DNA of 64,000 nt. Origin: Mariaggregatimicrobium sp964498785 (GTDB lineage Bacteria; Zhuqueibacterota; Zhuqueibacteria; Thermofontimicrobiales; Thiofontviventaceae). Location of the stretch: contig CAZCJL010000021.1 of the NCBI GenBank assembly GCA_964498785.1, forward strand, positions 1 through 64,000. Direction: 5' to 3'. Positions 33,884 to 43,375 of the stretch are shown here, piece after piece. The translations under genes and the position numbers were made by a program. The notes under the pieces are model-generated. The model did no database searches. It saw nothing but the letters and a program-made list of their open reading frames with translations, and was not told where the DNA came from. The first letter of the stretch is position 1. Each line of letters begins with the position of its first letter.

Positions 33884-34195
33884 TTATGATTCCAGAGGTT
33901 GCTTTAATACTTCTTTTAGTAACTTACCTGCTTTGAAATGCGTTTTTCTCCGCGCCGGAACATAAATTATTTCACCGGTTTTAGGATTGCGGGCTTTAGG
34001 CTTTGGTTTTGTTGTTTTTACTTCAAATACACCAAAATCCCGAATTTCTATCCGCACTTCAGGATCAGCTTCTGCCATAAATTCACGCAGAGTGGTAAAA
34101 ACGCCATCAACGATTTTTTCTGTAACATAAATTTTTTCACCGACCAACTTTGCTGTTCGTTTTGAGACATCTTTCTTGGTTATGGTTTGTTTCAT
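33884..34195 (-). CDS. HU/IHF family DNA-binding protein
   Basis: A 103-residue histone-like protein. The conserved arm motif is RNPKTGEIIYVPARRKTHFKAGKLL, preceded by IRDFGVFEVKTTK. The N-terminal helices are more divergent than in typical HU. It bends and packages DNA. A second HU-like gene lies at 53026, and the two differ clearly in the N-terminal half, so they may form different dimers. Confidence 0.9.
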   Translation of the reverse strand: MKQTITKKDVSKRTAKLVGEKIYVTEKIVDGVFTTLREFMAEADPEVRIEIRDFGVFEVKTTKPKPKARNPKTGEIIYVPARRKTHFKAGKLLKEVLKQPLES

Positions 34196-34231
34196 AACTT
34201 CTGCTCCTTTGTTTATTTAAATTTGATTCAG

Positions 34232-36451
34232 TTACTTTTCAGCTTGATTTAATATGCGGTAATTTCCGTCTATCCGTTGAACACTGATGACTCCTTTTAT
34301 TTTGCGAACCCGGTTCATGATGCGGTTGAGATGGTTTAAATTTAAAACTTCTATTACCATGACATTGCTTGCCAGTGTGTCCTGAGTTTTCAAATCCATG
34401 CTTACAATATTTGTGTTCATCGATATGAGTGAGTCTGTAATATCACGCAAAAATACTCGGTTGTTTTCGGCAATCACATTAATTTTTGCCACAAATTTTT
34501 TGCTGTTATTAACCGCCCATTGCACGTCAATGTTTCTGTCTTCCTCTTCTAACAGTTTTGGTACATTTTTACAATCAGTACGATGGATAACAACGCCGCG
34601 TCCTTTTGTAATAAAACCAATTATCCGGTCACCTGGAAGTGGTTGACAGCATTTTCCGAAGTTAATGAGTAAATTATCCAACCCCTGTACTTTGACTGTA
34701 TTATCAATACCCCAGGCTAATTTGATAAAACGCTTCAGAAAGGAATCAATTTTGTCCGACTGAATGTTATCCGGGGCAATTTTATGTACAATTCTGGTCG
34801 GCGTTAAATCTCCTCGTCCTATGGCTGCATAAAACTTTGCAGCATCATTATAATTAAACTCTTTCGCAATCTGTTTAATTTCATCATTTTTTAACGATAT
34901 ATTAAATTTTATCAGTGTTTTATTTAATAGTTCTTCTCCCAATTTGCTGCTTTGCGCAAATTGTGTTTCTTTAATCCACCGCTTTATCTTATTTTTTGCT
35001 TTATTTGTTTTGACAAATTTCAACCAGTCTTGATTTGGATGCTGATTGTTAGATGTAATAATTTCCACCATATCACCATTTTTAAGGCAGTGGTTTAACG
35101 GAACCATTTTACCATTCACCTTCGCTCCGATGCAATGAAAACCAACATCCGTGTGAATATGAAAAGCAAAATCAATCGGTGTGGAATCATTCTCTAATTG
35201 CCAAAGATCATGATCTGGTGAAAATACAAAAATCTCATTTTGAAATAAATCATCGATTTTTAAGCTCTGGATAAATTTATCCGGGTCCTTTGCATCATCA
35301 AAAATTTTCTGTCGTAGCTGAATTAGCTTTTCTTCAACTTCATCTAATCGTTTCCGGCCTTCTTTGTAGAGCCAATGTGCCGCGATTCCGGTTTCTGCTT
35401 CGTCATTCATTTTTTCGGTTCGAATTTGAACCTCAACCACCTTTTGATTTTCATGGCCATTTGAATTCGGTGTATAAATAACTTTTGCATGGATAGATTG
35501 ATATCCATTTTCTCGCGGGTTTTGGATATAATCAGAATAAAGCTCATGTACAGGTACAAATTCATTCTGAACCACAGATAATGCCGCGTAACAATCTTTA
35601 AAACGGTCATGTAAAAGGCCGTCTTTAACAATAATTCGTATTGCTAAAATATCATTTATTTTATCAAATGAGTAACCGCGGTTAATCATTTTTTTATGAA
35701 TCGAATAAATGCTTTTGGAACGACCATGCACTTTACATATAATACCGGCCTTGCTTAACCCCTGCTTAACAATTGAAACAATCTGATCAATATGGGTCTC
35801 TCGCACTTCCCGGCTTTCTGCCAGCCGGGTTCTAATATTTTCATACGTTTCAGGTTCAAGGAACTTAAAAGAAAGATCTTCAAGCTCCTGTTTGATTTTT
35901 GAAATCCCGAGACGATGGGCAAGAGGCACGTAAATTGCCATTGCTTTCTCGCCAACATCTTTTATTAGTTTTGAATTTCGCTTTTCTAACGTAGCGTTGA
36001 TTGCTCGCATATAGATCAAACGATCAGCAAGTTTAATAATTATCACCCGAATGTCCCGTGCGATTGATAGCACAAGCTTCCTGAGTTTGTCGGTCTGTTT
36101 TATATGTTTATTCCGAAAATGTAATTCACTAATCTGGTAAAGACCAACGACAAGATCATAAATATTTTTTCCAAATTTTTCTTTAATAACCTGTTTATCT
36201 GTCTCAGTATCAATCGTGATGGCGTGCAAGAAACCACCGATCACTGTTTCATAATCCATTCTGAGTTCAATAAGTATGTCTACAACCTTAAGACAATGCT
36301 CAAAATAAGGTTCACCGGAAATATATAATTGATCCTTGTGGGTGTTATAACTAAATTCAAACGCCTGTTTTATTAAATCTTCATTAACGTTATTGCTGTA
36401 TTGTTTAATTCTGCTGACTATCTCGGCAAATTGTTTACGATATTTTTCCAT
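34232..36451 (-). CDS. RelA/SpoT homologue with intact synthetase and inactive-looking hydrolase
   Basis: A 739-residue long RSH protein: HD hydrolase domain (about 25-200), synthetase domain (about 235-375), TGS domain, zinc-finger-like CC-H-C block (GKCCQPLPGDRI, HRTDC) and C-terminal ACT. In the hydrolase the metal pair reads H76-A77 instead of HD, the catalytic glutamate is I80, and DRLHNMR reads DRLIYMR. Hydrolysis of (p)ppGpp is therefore unlikely. The synthetase has GRSKSIYSI, the aspartate in INDILAIRI and GYQSIH, plus EVQIRT, so it should work. It is a tandem paralogue of the next gene. Confidence 0.93.
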   Translation of the reverse strand: MEKYRKQFAEIVSRIKQYSNNVNEDLIKQAFEFSYNTHKDQLYISGEPYFEHCLKVVDILIELRMDYETVIGGFLHAITIDTETDKQVIKEKFGKNIYDLVVGLYQISELHFRNKHIKQTDKLRKLVLSIARDIRVIIIKLADRLIYMRAINATLEKRNSKLIKDVGEKAMAIYVPLAHRLGISKIKQELEDLSFKFLEPETYENIRTRLAESREVRETHIDQIVSIVKQGLSKAGIICKVHGRSKSIYSIHKKMINRGYSFDKINDILAIRIIVKDGLLHDRFKDCYAALSVVQNEFVPVHELYSDYIQNPRENGYQSIHAKVIYTPNSNGHENQKVVEVQIRTEKMNDEAETGIAAHWLYKEGRKRLDEVEEKLIQLRQKIFDDAKDPDKFIQSLKIDDLFQNEIFVFSPDHDLWQLENDSTPIDFAFHIHTDVGFHCIGAKVNGKMVPLNHCLKNGDMVEIITSNNQHPNQDWLKFVKTNKAKNKIKRWIKETQFAQSSKLGEELLNKTLIKFNISLKNDEIKQIAKEFNYNDAAKFYAAIGRGDLTPTRIVHKIAPDNIQSDKIDSFLKRFIKLAWGIDNTVKVQGLDNLLINFGKCCQPLPGDRIIGFITKGRGVVIHRTDCKNVPKLLEEEDRNIDVQWAVNNSKKFVAKINVIAENNRVFLRDITDSLISMNTNIVSMDLKTQDTLASNVMVIEVLNLNHLNRIMNRVRKIKGVISVQRIDGNYRILNQAEK

Positions 36452-36548
36452 CAGGCTCTTGGTAAATTCTATGATGCTTGCTTTTATTTACAGTACATAA
36501 ACTATATATTTTTTATTAAATAATCAAGCTAAAAATAATAAAAATAAA

Positions 36549-38723
36549 TTAATATACCTCTGTTTCCGATTTAATGTCACCGTTCAATCTCTCAACACTT
36601 ATCATACCATCAATATTTCGTATTTTATTGATAGCGCGCGTTAATTGATTAAGATTTTTCACTTCAATGACCAGCGTATTATGAATAAAAGCTCCTTCGG
36701 TATTTAAGATCATCCGGATAATATTTGTTTGAATAGATGCAGTTGACTCAGATATGTCTTTTAAAAAGTTAGGGCGATTGTCGGCAAAAACTTTTAGTTT
36801 TACTAAAAATTGCCTGTCTTTATCCACATCCCATTCAACATGAACCTTTTTTTCCGGGTGTTGAAGTAAATAGCTGATTCGTGTGCAATCACAACGATGG
36901 ATTTCTATGCCCCGTCCCCTGGACATAAATCCGAGTATTCGATCTCCGGGAATCGGCTGACAGCAATCTCCAAAAGCGATTAAAAAATTATTTTCCCCTT
37001 GAATTCTGATCCCATTTTTAGATGTTTTCGGATGTTTTGAAGATTTGCCATTATTTTTTTTATTCGATTTATCTGAATGTTGTTCTGGTGAAATTTTTTC
37101 CAGAACCTCTTTCACGTTTAGTTCTGCTTTACCGAGCGCGATATGTAATTGATTGATATCATCTAAGCCATAAGATTGGGCAATTCCTGTAAGATTTAAA
37201 TCTTGTTCGGAAATATTTATTTTGTTAAGTTCGATACTTAATAAATCTTTACCGAGTTGTAAGCTCTGTTCGAATATAGCATCCTTAACCCAGCGTTTTA
37301 TTTTGCTTTTTGCTTTTGAGGTTTTGATAAACTTCAGCCATTCTGGATTTGGTTGTGCTTTGTTAGATGTCAAAATTTCAACAACATCGCCGTTTTTTAA
37401 TTGATAATTTAGCGGAACGATTTTGCGATTTGTTTTAGCCCCGATGCAATGGTAGCCAACATCAGTATGAACACTAAATGCAAAGTCTACTGCCGTCGAT
37501 TCGCGCGGCAGGCGGTGAAGATCTCCATTTGGGGTAAAAACAAAGACTTCATCACGAAAAAGGTCGTTCTTGAGATTTTCCATAAAATCACCAGAATCTT
37601 TTGACTCTTGCTGCCATTCTAAAATCCGCCTTAGCCAGGCATACTGTTGCTCTATTTCAGATTTATTGATTTTACCTTTGTTTGTGATCCAGTGAAAGGC
37701 AATTCCGTTTTCTGCACGCAAATCCATGTTTTGAGTACGGATTTGTATGTCCGTCATTTTCCCGTTTGGCCCGATAACAGTTGTATGAAGTGACTGATAC
37801 AGATTTGATTTTGGTGTTGCAATATAATCTTTAAAATGATCATGAACCGGCGTGAATAAATTGTGCACCACTCCTAAAACAAAATAACATTGTTCGACTT
37901 TGTCTACCAAAATTTTTACTGTGAAAGCATCGGTGATCTCCTCGAATGGCAGGTCTCGATATTTCATTTTTTCATATATTTTGAATAAGTTTTTTATTTC
38001 ACAGAGAATATTAACATTTGTAATATCAATTTTTTTAAGATCATTTTTTATCTGTGCACTGATTTTAGCGACATATTGTTCACGCGATGGGGAATCGTCA
38101 GAGATTTTCTTTTCGATGAAGTCATATTTTTTAGGATGTAATGTTTTAAATACACGATCTTCTAATTCAGATACAATTTTGGTGATACCCAGTCGGTGGG
38201 CCAGCGGAGCATAGACATCCATGGTTTCCGCTGCGATTCGTTTGCGTTTACGGGAAGGCAAATAGTCGAGAGTGCGCATATTATGTAGTCTGTCTGCAAA
38301 TTTGATCAGAATTACCCGAATATCCTTAACCATGGAAATAATCATTTTACGAAAATTTTCCGCCTGCTTTGTTTCAAAGTTTTCGAAATTAATACCACCG
38401 ATTTTTGTAACACCGTCGACCAGTAGTGCAATTTCTTCGCCGAATAAATCTTCAACCTCTTCAATTGTTACACCGGAATCCTCTGCAACATCGTGGAGTA
38501 GGGCGCTGCATATTGTCGCGGTATCCATTTGATAATCCGTCAAAATCATAGAGACAGCCAACGGATGTTCAAAAAATGGTTTTCCCGAACTTCGTAATTG
38601 ATCTTGATGAGCTTTATAGGAAAAATTGTAGGCTTTACGAATAAGTTCGACATCTAAAGCATCGTTATAGCGCCGAATTTTTTCGATAAGTTCATTAAAT
38701 ATTTTTATATATTTATTGTCCAT
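36549..38723 (-). CDS. RelA/SpoT homologue with intact hydrolase and degenerate synthetase
   Basis: A 724-residue long RSH protein. I chose the start at 38723 because the N-terminus MDNKY then aligns with MEKY of the neighbour; an ATG 13 codons upstream adds an unrelated stretch. The hydrolase residues are complete and carry the same numbers as in the Streptococcus enzyme: H53, H77-D78, E81-D82 and D144 in ADRLHNMRTL. In the synthetase the GRxK loop reads EIKNL, DxxAxR reads DAFTVK and EVQIRT reads DIQIRT, so synthesis is probably lost. TGS, CC-H-C and ACT parts are present. It likely acts as a SpoT-like (p)ppGpp hydrolase. Confidence 0.92.
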   Translation of the reverse strand: MDNKYIKIFNELIEKIRRYNDALDVELIRKAYNFSYKAHQDQLRSSGKPFFEHPLAVSMILTDYQMDTATICSALLHDVAEDSGVTIEEVEDLFGEEIALLVDGVTKIGGINFENFETKQAENFRKMIISMVKDIRVILIKFADRLHNMRTLDYLPSRKRKRIAAETMDVYAPLAHRLGITKIVSELEDRVFKTLHPKKYDFIEKKISDDSPSREQYVAKISAQIKNDLKKIDITNVNILCEIKNLFKIYEKMKYRDLPFEEITDAFTVKILVDKVEQCYFVLGVVHNLFTPVHDHFKDYIATPKSNLYQSLHTTVIGPNGKMTDIQIRTQNMDLRAENGIAFHWITNKGKINKSEIEQQYAWLRRILEWQQESKDSGDFMENLKNDLFRDEVFVFTPNGDLHRLPRESTAVDFAFSVHTDVGYHCIGAKTNRKIVPLNYQLKNGDVVEILTSNKAQPNPEWLKFIKTSKAKSKIKRWVKDAIFEQSLQLGKDLLSIELNKINISEQDLNLTGIAQSYGLDDINQLHIALGKAELNVKEVLEKISPEQHSDKSNKKNNGKSSKHPKTSKNGIRIQGENNFLIAFGDCCQPIPGDRILGFMSRGRGIEIHRCDCTRISYLLQHPEKKVHVEWDVDKDRQFLVKLKVFADNRPNFLKDISESTASIQTNIIRMILNTEGAFIHNTLVIEVKNLNQLTRAINKIRNIDGMISVERLNGDIKSETEVY

Positions 38724-38941
38724 ACCAATGTAAATAAAAAAGTGAGAAACAATGGTTCTCATGAACCTGTTTATGTCGAATAGTAAAACCGTTAATTTAA
38801 CGGAAATACTTAGCGCTTAACCTGTAACACCATAATTTTTTACTGCACAAATTTCTATAAAACATCACTGGTCGAAGATGTTGCGATATCGCGTCGAGGA
38901 ATTCATAAAAACCGAATGATATATTTGGGTCCTGATTCTCA

Positions 38942-40339
38942 TCAAAAAGGAGACTTTGATTTCACAGATTCGACTTCACCGTAATACTCTGTATCCTGGC
39001 GCGGCGATAGATCTTCAAAACTAACAAATTCGTGTTTGAATACCAGTTCCACAGTTCCAATAGGGCCATTTCGTTGTTTACCGATAATAATTTCGGCGAT
39101 ATTTTCTCGTTCTGGCTCAACAATTCCATAAGCAGCCGGCCGGTAAATAAATAGAACCACATCTGCATCCTGTTCGATTGCGCCGGATTCTCGTAAATCT
39201 GAAAGTTGTGGCCGTTTGTCACCGCCTCGTGATTCAACAGCTCTGGATAACTGGCTCAAAGCCACTACCGGCACATCCAATTCTTTTGCAAGTGCTTTTA
39301 GCGACTGAGAAATTTCGGAAATTTCTTGCTGACGACTATCTGCTCTTTTAGGCCCGCGGATAAGCTGCAAATAGTCAATAACTAACATTTTAACATCTTT
39401 CTCATATTTTAAGCGCCTGGACTTGGCTTTTATTTCCAAAATACTTTGAGCGGGTGTATCATCCACATAAATCGGCGCTTCTGCTAATTGTCCCACTGCA
39501 AGGCTCAAATTTGACCAGAGATTTGGGGGTAATTTACCTGTTCGCACAAGATGTGAATCAACTTTCGCTTCTGCACAGAGCATACGCATGGCTAATTGAT
39601 ACGAAGCCATTTCCAGACTAACAATCCCCACACCTGCATTATGCTTCACTGCTGCATTTCGTGCGATATTAAGACAAAACGCTGTTTTACCCATAGAGGG
39701 TCTGCCAGCCACGATGATTAAATCCGAATTCTGAAAACCGGATGTCAATTCATCTAACCTGGAAAATCCGGTGGATACACCGGTGACGCCACCTTTTGTA
39801 TGGTGATATAATTCAATTTTCTCAAATGTATCTTGCAAAATAGGGTAGATAGAAGCAAACCCTTTTCTCAACCGTCGCTCAGAAAGAGTAAATATTTCTT
39901 TTTCTGCGCTATCCACCAGATCGTGTACATCGTGTGTTGATTCATAGCAACGAGTTGCAATACTCGTGGAAACGCTTAATAATTTTCGAAGCAGTGATTT
40001 TTCCAATACAATTTTAGCGTGGTATTCGACGTTTGCTGCAGAAGGTACTTTTTCTGCCAACTGAATCAAGTAATAATTACCGCCAACTGCTTCCAGATCG
40101 CCCGATTTTTGTAATTTATCTGCCAACGTAATCACGTCTACTGGCTGCCGTTCTTCATATAAATTGTACGCTGCTTTAAATATTTTTTGATGTGCTGTTC
40201 GATAGAAAGCAGATTCATCTAAAATTTCGACTGCTTTGCCCACAGCTTCATTTTCGATAAACATTGCTCCTAATACAGCCATCTCTGCATCAATATCCTG
40301 TGGCGGAATTCTATCTGTTTTTGGTTCACTTTTTGACAT
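38942..40339 (-). CDS. dnaB: replicative DNA helicase DnaB
   Basis: A 465-residue protein of normal length. The N-terminal DnaB domain is 14-115 (PPQDIDAEMAVLGAM). A linker leads to the RecA-like ATPase with Walker A GRPSMGKT (212-219), Walker B MLVIDYLQLI, and DnaB motifs LSQLSRAVESRGGDKRPQLSDLR and GSIEQDAD-like SGAIEQDADVV. It is the hexameric helicase that opens the replication fork. No intein is seen. Confidence 0.97.
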   Translation of the reverse strand: MSKSEPKTDRIPPQDIDAEMAVLGAMFIENEAVGKAVEILDESAFYRTAHQKIFKAAYNLYEERQPVDVITLADKLQKSGDLEAVGGNYYLIQLAEKVPSAANVEYHAKIVLEKSLLRKLLSVSTSIATRCYESTHDVHDLVDSAEKEIFTLSERRLRKGFASIYPILQDTFEKIELYHHTKGGVTGVSTGFSRLDELTSGFQNSDLIIVAGRPSMGKTAFCLNIARNAAVKHNAGVGIVSLEMASYQLAMRMLCAEAKVDSHLVRTGKLPPNLWSNLSLAVGQLAEAPIYVDDTPAQSILEIKAKSRRLKYEKDVKMLVIDYLQLIRGPKRADSRQQEISEISQSLKALAKELDVPVVALSQLSRAVESRGGDKRPQLSDLRESGAIEQDADVVLFIYRPAAYGIVEPERENIAEIIIGKQRNGPIGTVELVFKHEFVSFEDLSPRQDTEYYGEVESVKSKSPF

Positions 40340-40348
40340 TTTAAATAT

Positions 40349-41047
40349 TTAATCTTTTTTGTTCAAATACAACATTTGCAATTTTTGTATATCTTCCCAC
40401 GTTGCCCGTTTCCATTCCTGATGTCTTAGCAATGCAGCAGGATGATACGTTACTATCAATTTTGCACCCCGGAAATCATATATCTGGCCACGAAGCTGCT
40501 GCATCGATTTATCTGTTTCTAAAAGTACCTGTCCTGCGATCCTTCCCAGAGCCAGGATGAATTTGGGTTGTATAATATCGATCTGCATATCGAGATGTTT
40601 TTTACAAACATCGCGTTCATCAGGCAGCGGGTCTCTGTTCCCAGGCGGACGACATTTTAAAATATTGCTGATAAAAACTTCTTCCCGTTTTAAATCGATC
40701 GCCGCTAATATTTTTGTCAATAATTGACCGGCTGCACCAACAAACGGTTTTCCCTGCATATCTTCATCTGCTCCGGGCGCTTCACCGATCAACATAATAT
40801 CTGTATTTGGATTACCTGCTCCGAAAACCGCATTCCGGCGCGTTTTGTAAAGGCCGCATTGTTGACAATTTTTGACTTTTAAAAAAAGTGCGTTTAATTG
40901 TTGGGCCTTGCTTTTGGGCTGTTGAGCAATTTTTGGTAATGTTTTTCTGGTCACATAAATCTCATTTCCATACAAATCTCGTTGATAGTGCAGATAATCG
41001 GAAATATCATTGATCAGTTCACCAGCAGTTCGATTGTCTTTATCCAT
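40349..41047 (-). CDS. uracil-DNA glycosylase, family 4, iron-sulphur type
   Basis: A 232-residue protein. Four cysteines of the 4Fe-4S cluster are at 61, 64, 132 and 148. Motif A GEAPGADED (88-96) and the end motif TYHPAALLR are of family 4 UDG. It removes uracil from DNA to start base excision repair. The first 55 residues are a polar extension seen in some bacterial members. The gene overlaps coaBC by 8 bases and precedes dnaB by 9. Confidence 0.92.
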   Translation of the reverse strand: MDKDNRTAGELINDISDYLHYQRDLYGNEIYVTRKTLPKIAQQPKSKAQQLNALFLKVKNCQQCGLYKTRRNAVFGAGNPNTDIMLIGEAPGADEDMQGKPFVGAAGQLLTKILAAIDLKREEVFISNILKCRPPGNRDPLPDERDVCKKHLDMQIDIIQPKFILALGRIAGQVLLETDKSMQQLRGQIYDFRGAKLIVTYHPAALLRHQEWKRATWEDIQKLQMLYLNKKD

Positions 41048-42230
41048 TTGAGTTCATTCTTTCAATTGCTTTTTGGATAATTTTTTCAGCGACTTTAAAT
41101 TTACTCAAAAGCGGTAACTTTTCTATCTTTTCTTCACTCTCAATAATCATTACCTGATTTTCATCGCTACCAAATTCCGCACCTTGCTTCATCGGATTAT
41201 TTAGTACAATAAAATCAAGGTGCTTTTGTTCTAATTTCTGAAGGGCATTGGACACTTCATTTTCCGTTTCGAGCGCAAAACCAATCAGCAGGGTATTTCT
41301 TTTGTTTTCTCCGGCTTCTGCCAAAATATCAGGTGTTTTTTTTAGTTCAACATGAAAGGAAGCTGCAGACTTTTTTATTTTATGATCACTTACCTGTTTT
41401 GGTGAAAAATCAGCAACCGCGGCTGCCATAATCAAGATATTTGCATCGGACAATTCGTTTATAACAGCATCTTGCATCTCCTGCGCAGTTTTAACATGCA
41501 ATAACTCAATTCCGTTAATTGCTGTGAGCTGAACCGGACCGCTGATGAGCGTTACTTTTGCACCGTGCATCGCGGCTGCCTCTGCCAGAGCATATCCCAT
41601 TTTCCCGGAGGAATGATTCGTAAAAACCCGAACTGGATCCAGAGGTTCTTGTGTTGGGCCGGCAGTAACAACTACCTTCATATTTTTTAAGGAATTTGAA
41701 CCGTGAAGAACACAACGGATTTTAAATAAAATATCTTTTTCCTTAGCCAAACGTCCCCAGCCATATTCACCGCATGCTAATTCGCCATGTCCCGGATCAA
41801 CAATATGATATCCATGCTTTTTGAGTTTTTCTAAATTTTCCTGAAAAACTGCATTCTGGTACATTTCCTTGTTCATTGCCGGGCAGAAAATAACCGGAAC
41901 CGTAGCTGCACTAATTAACGTTGTTAGTAAATTATCCGCAATACCATTGGCAACTTTGCTGATAGTATTGGCAGTTGCCGGACAAATAACGATACAATCA
42001 GCATCTCGAACCAGATCGATATGAATTGTGCTATTTTCAAACTGATCCCAGCTAACAGAATTTTCTGATAACGTTTCAAACGTTAACGGAGTTACGAATT
42101 GTTTTGCAGCTTTTGTCATTACAACTTTTACGTGTGACCCGGATTTTAAAAGGCTTCGGACAAGTTCACACGTTTTGTAAGCTGCAATTCCTCCGGTTAT
42201 TCCTACTAATATTTTTTTATCAGTAAACAT
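41040..42230 (-). CDS. coaBC: bifunctional phosphopantothenoylcysteine decarboxylase/synthetase
   Basis: A 396-residue two-domain protein. The N-terminal flavin decarboxylase (CoaC, about 1-180) has GITGGIAAYK, the PAMNKEMY clamp and the active cysteine in GELACGEYG. The C-terminal synthetase (CoaB, about 185-396) has VVTAGPTQEPLDPVRVFTNHSSGKMG and KKTPDIL. It makes 4'-phosphopantetheine on the way to coenzyme A. It follows rpoZ and gmk, a common bacterial gene order. Confidence 0.96.
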   Translation of the reverse strand: MFTDKKILVGITGGIAAYKTCELVRSLLKSGSHVKVVMTKAAKQFVTPLTFETLSENSVSWDQFENSTIHIDLVRDADCIVICPATANTISKVANGIADNLLTTLISAATVPVIFCPAMNKEMYQNAVFQENLEKLKKHGYHIVDPGHGELACGEYGWGRLAKEKDILFKIRCVLHGSNSLKNMKVVVTAGPTQEPLDPVRVFTNHSSGKMGYALAEAAAMHGAKVTLISGPVQLTAINGIELLHVKTAQEMQDAVINELSDANILIMAAAVADFSPKQVSDHKIKKSAASFHVELKKTPDILAEAGENKRNTLLIGFALETENEVSNALQKLEQKHLDFIVLNNPMKQGAEFGSDENQVMIIESEEKIEKLPLLSKFKVAEKIIQKAIERMNSNG

Positions 42231-42240
42231 ATTGGTGATA

Positions 42241-42534
42241 TTATTCGTCCCGGTTCAGATATTCAAATTTTAGTTGGCCGCTCAAGATTTCTTCCAATGC
42301 TATTTTTGTTGGTTTCGGAAGTTTTAGATATTCTCTTTCCGAGCTACGATCGTTCTCGGATAATTCATCTTCATCATAGGTATCTGACTCATCATCATAG
42401 CCATATTCCAGTTCAATTAAACGTTTTTGTTCATCATTAATTTGTTTCGCGCGTTTTGCGATGATAATAATTGCTTCGTAAATGCTATCAACATATTTTT
42501 CTAATTCATTTAAATGGATAGGTGTACTTGGCAT
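42241..42534 (-). CDS. rpoZ: RNA polymerase omega subunit
   Basis: A 97-residue acidic protein. The N-terminal helix pattern YEAIIIIAKRAKQIND corresponds to the omega core (A-x-RA-QI). A long acidic insert with many Asp/Glu (about 46-70) is followed by KPTKIALEEILSGQLKFE, the C-terminal conserved part. Position right after gmk supports it. Omega helps assemble the polymerase and contributes to a ppGpp site in some bacteria. Confidence 0.85.
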   Translation of the reverse strand: MPSTPIHLNELEKYVDSIYEAIIIIAKRAKQINDEQKRLIELEYGYDDESDTYDEDELSENDRSSEREYLKLPKPTKIALEEILSGQLKFEYLNRDE

Positions 42535-43109
42535 TAACTGTTACCTCCACGATTGATTTTGGTTCGTATAATATTCAATGTTTTTTTTACGGTATTGTCT
42601 AAGTTGTTATTTTTAATAATAAAATCAAAGTATTTTTTCTTTTCCAATTCAAGAGGAACGCGTTCTAATCGTTTGGCGATCTCCTCCCGGGATTCGGTTT
42701 TACGTTTTTTAAGCCGGTTTATCAATTCATTGACTGACGGTGGCTCCAAAAAAATTGAAATTGCGCGATTATTAAATTTCTGTTGAATGGTTAAAGCGCC
42801 ATTAACATCAATGTCTAATAAGACAACATTGCCCCAAGACAACCATTGTTCAACCAAAACACGGCTGGTGCCATAGTAATAGTGATGAACCTGCTCCCAT
42901 TCTAAAAATTCGTTTTGTTCGATTTTTTTTTGAAATTCTTCTTCCGATAAAAAGAAATAATCTTTCCCATCTACTTCGCCTTGACGAGGTTTACGGGTAG
43001 TGCAAGACACAGAATAAATAAAATCTATTTCATTATGTTTGAGTAATCTTTTTATTACCGTTGATTTTCCCCCGCCCGACGGAGAAGATAAGATCACTAA
43101 TAAACTCAT
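42534..43109 (-). CDS. gmk: guanylate kinase
   Basis: A 191-residue kinase. The P-loop SSPSGGGKST (8-17) has Gly in place of the common Val, SVSCTTRKPRQGEVDGKDYFFLS is the GMP-binding block, and a lid RLKKRKTESREEIAKRL is present. It phosphorylates GMP to GDP. It overlaps remA by 4 bases and rpoZ by 1, so the three genes form a coupled set. Confidence 0.96.
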   Translation of the reverse strand: MSLLVILSSPSGGGKSTVIKRLLKHNEIDFIYSVSCTTRKPRQGEVDGKDYFFLSEEEFQKKIEQNEFLEWEQVHHYYYGTSRVLVEQWLSWGNVVLLDIDVNGALTIQQKFNNRAISIFLEPPSVNELINRLKKRKTESREEIAKRLERVPLELEKKKYFDFIIKNNNLDNTVKKTLNIIRTKINRGGNS

Positions 43110-43372
43110 TGTACCTGTATGTCTTTTAAGTGCGATTTGTCTTTCATTGATCGTACACGGTGCGCAATAGTCTCTGGTGTATTTGCCGAAAGAACAATAT
43201 GATCACTGTTCGTAATAATAACTGATTTAGTCTTTTTACCCATTGTTGCGTCGATTAATTTTCCATTTTCACGAGCGCTGGATATAATGCTTTTCACTGG
43301 TCGTGATTCCGGAGAAATTACAGCGACTATGCGATCGCAGTGTATATAATTTCGATATCCAATACTGAGCAT
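43106..43372 (-). CDS. remA: RemA-like regulator (DUF370)
   Basis: An 88-residue protein matching DUF370: NYIHCDRIVAVISPESRPVKSII, then DATMGKKTKSVIITNSDHIVLS. In Bacillus RemA is a DNA-binding activator of biofilm and osmoprotection genes. The order yicC, remA, gmk, rpoZ is widely conserved. It is 3 bases from the YicC gene. Confidence 0.92.
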   Translation of the reverse strand: MLSIGYRNYIHCDRIVAVISPESRPVKSIISSARENGKLIDATMGKKTKSVIITNSDHIVLSANTPETIAHRVRSMKDKSHLKDIQVQ

Positions 43373-43375
43373 AAT

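Noticed and set aside
38724..38762. N-terminal extension of the hydrolase-type RSH
   Set aside because: Thirteen extra residues have no counterpart in the tandem paralogue; the start at 38723 aligns.
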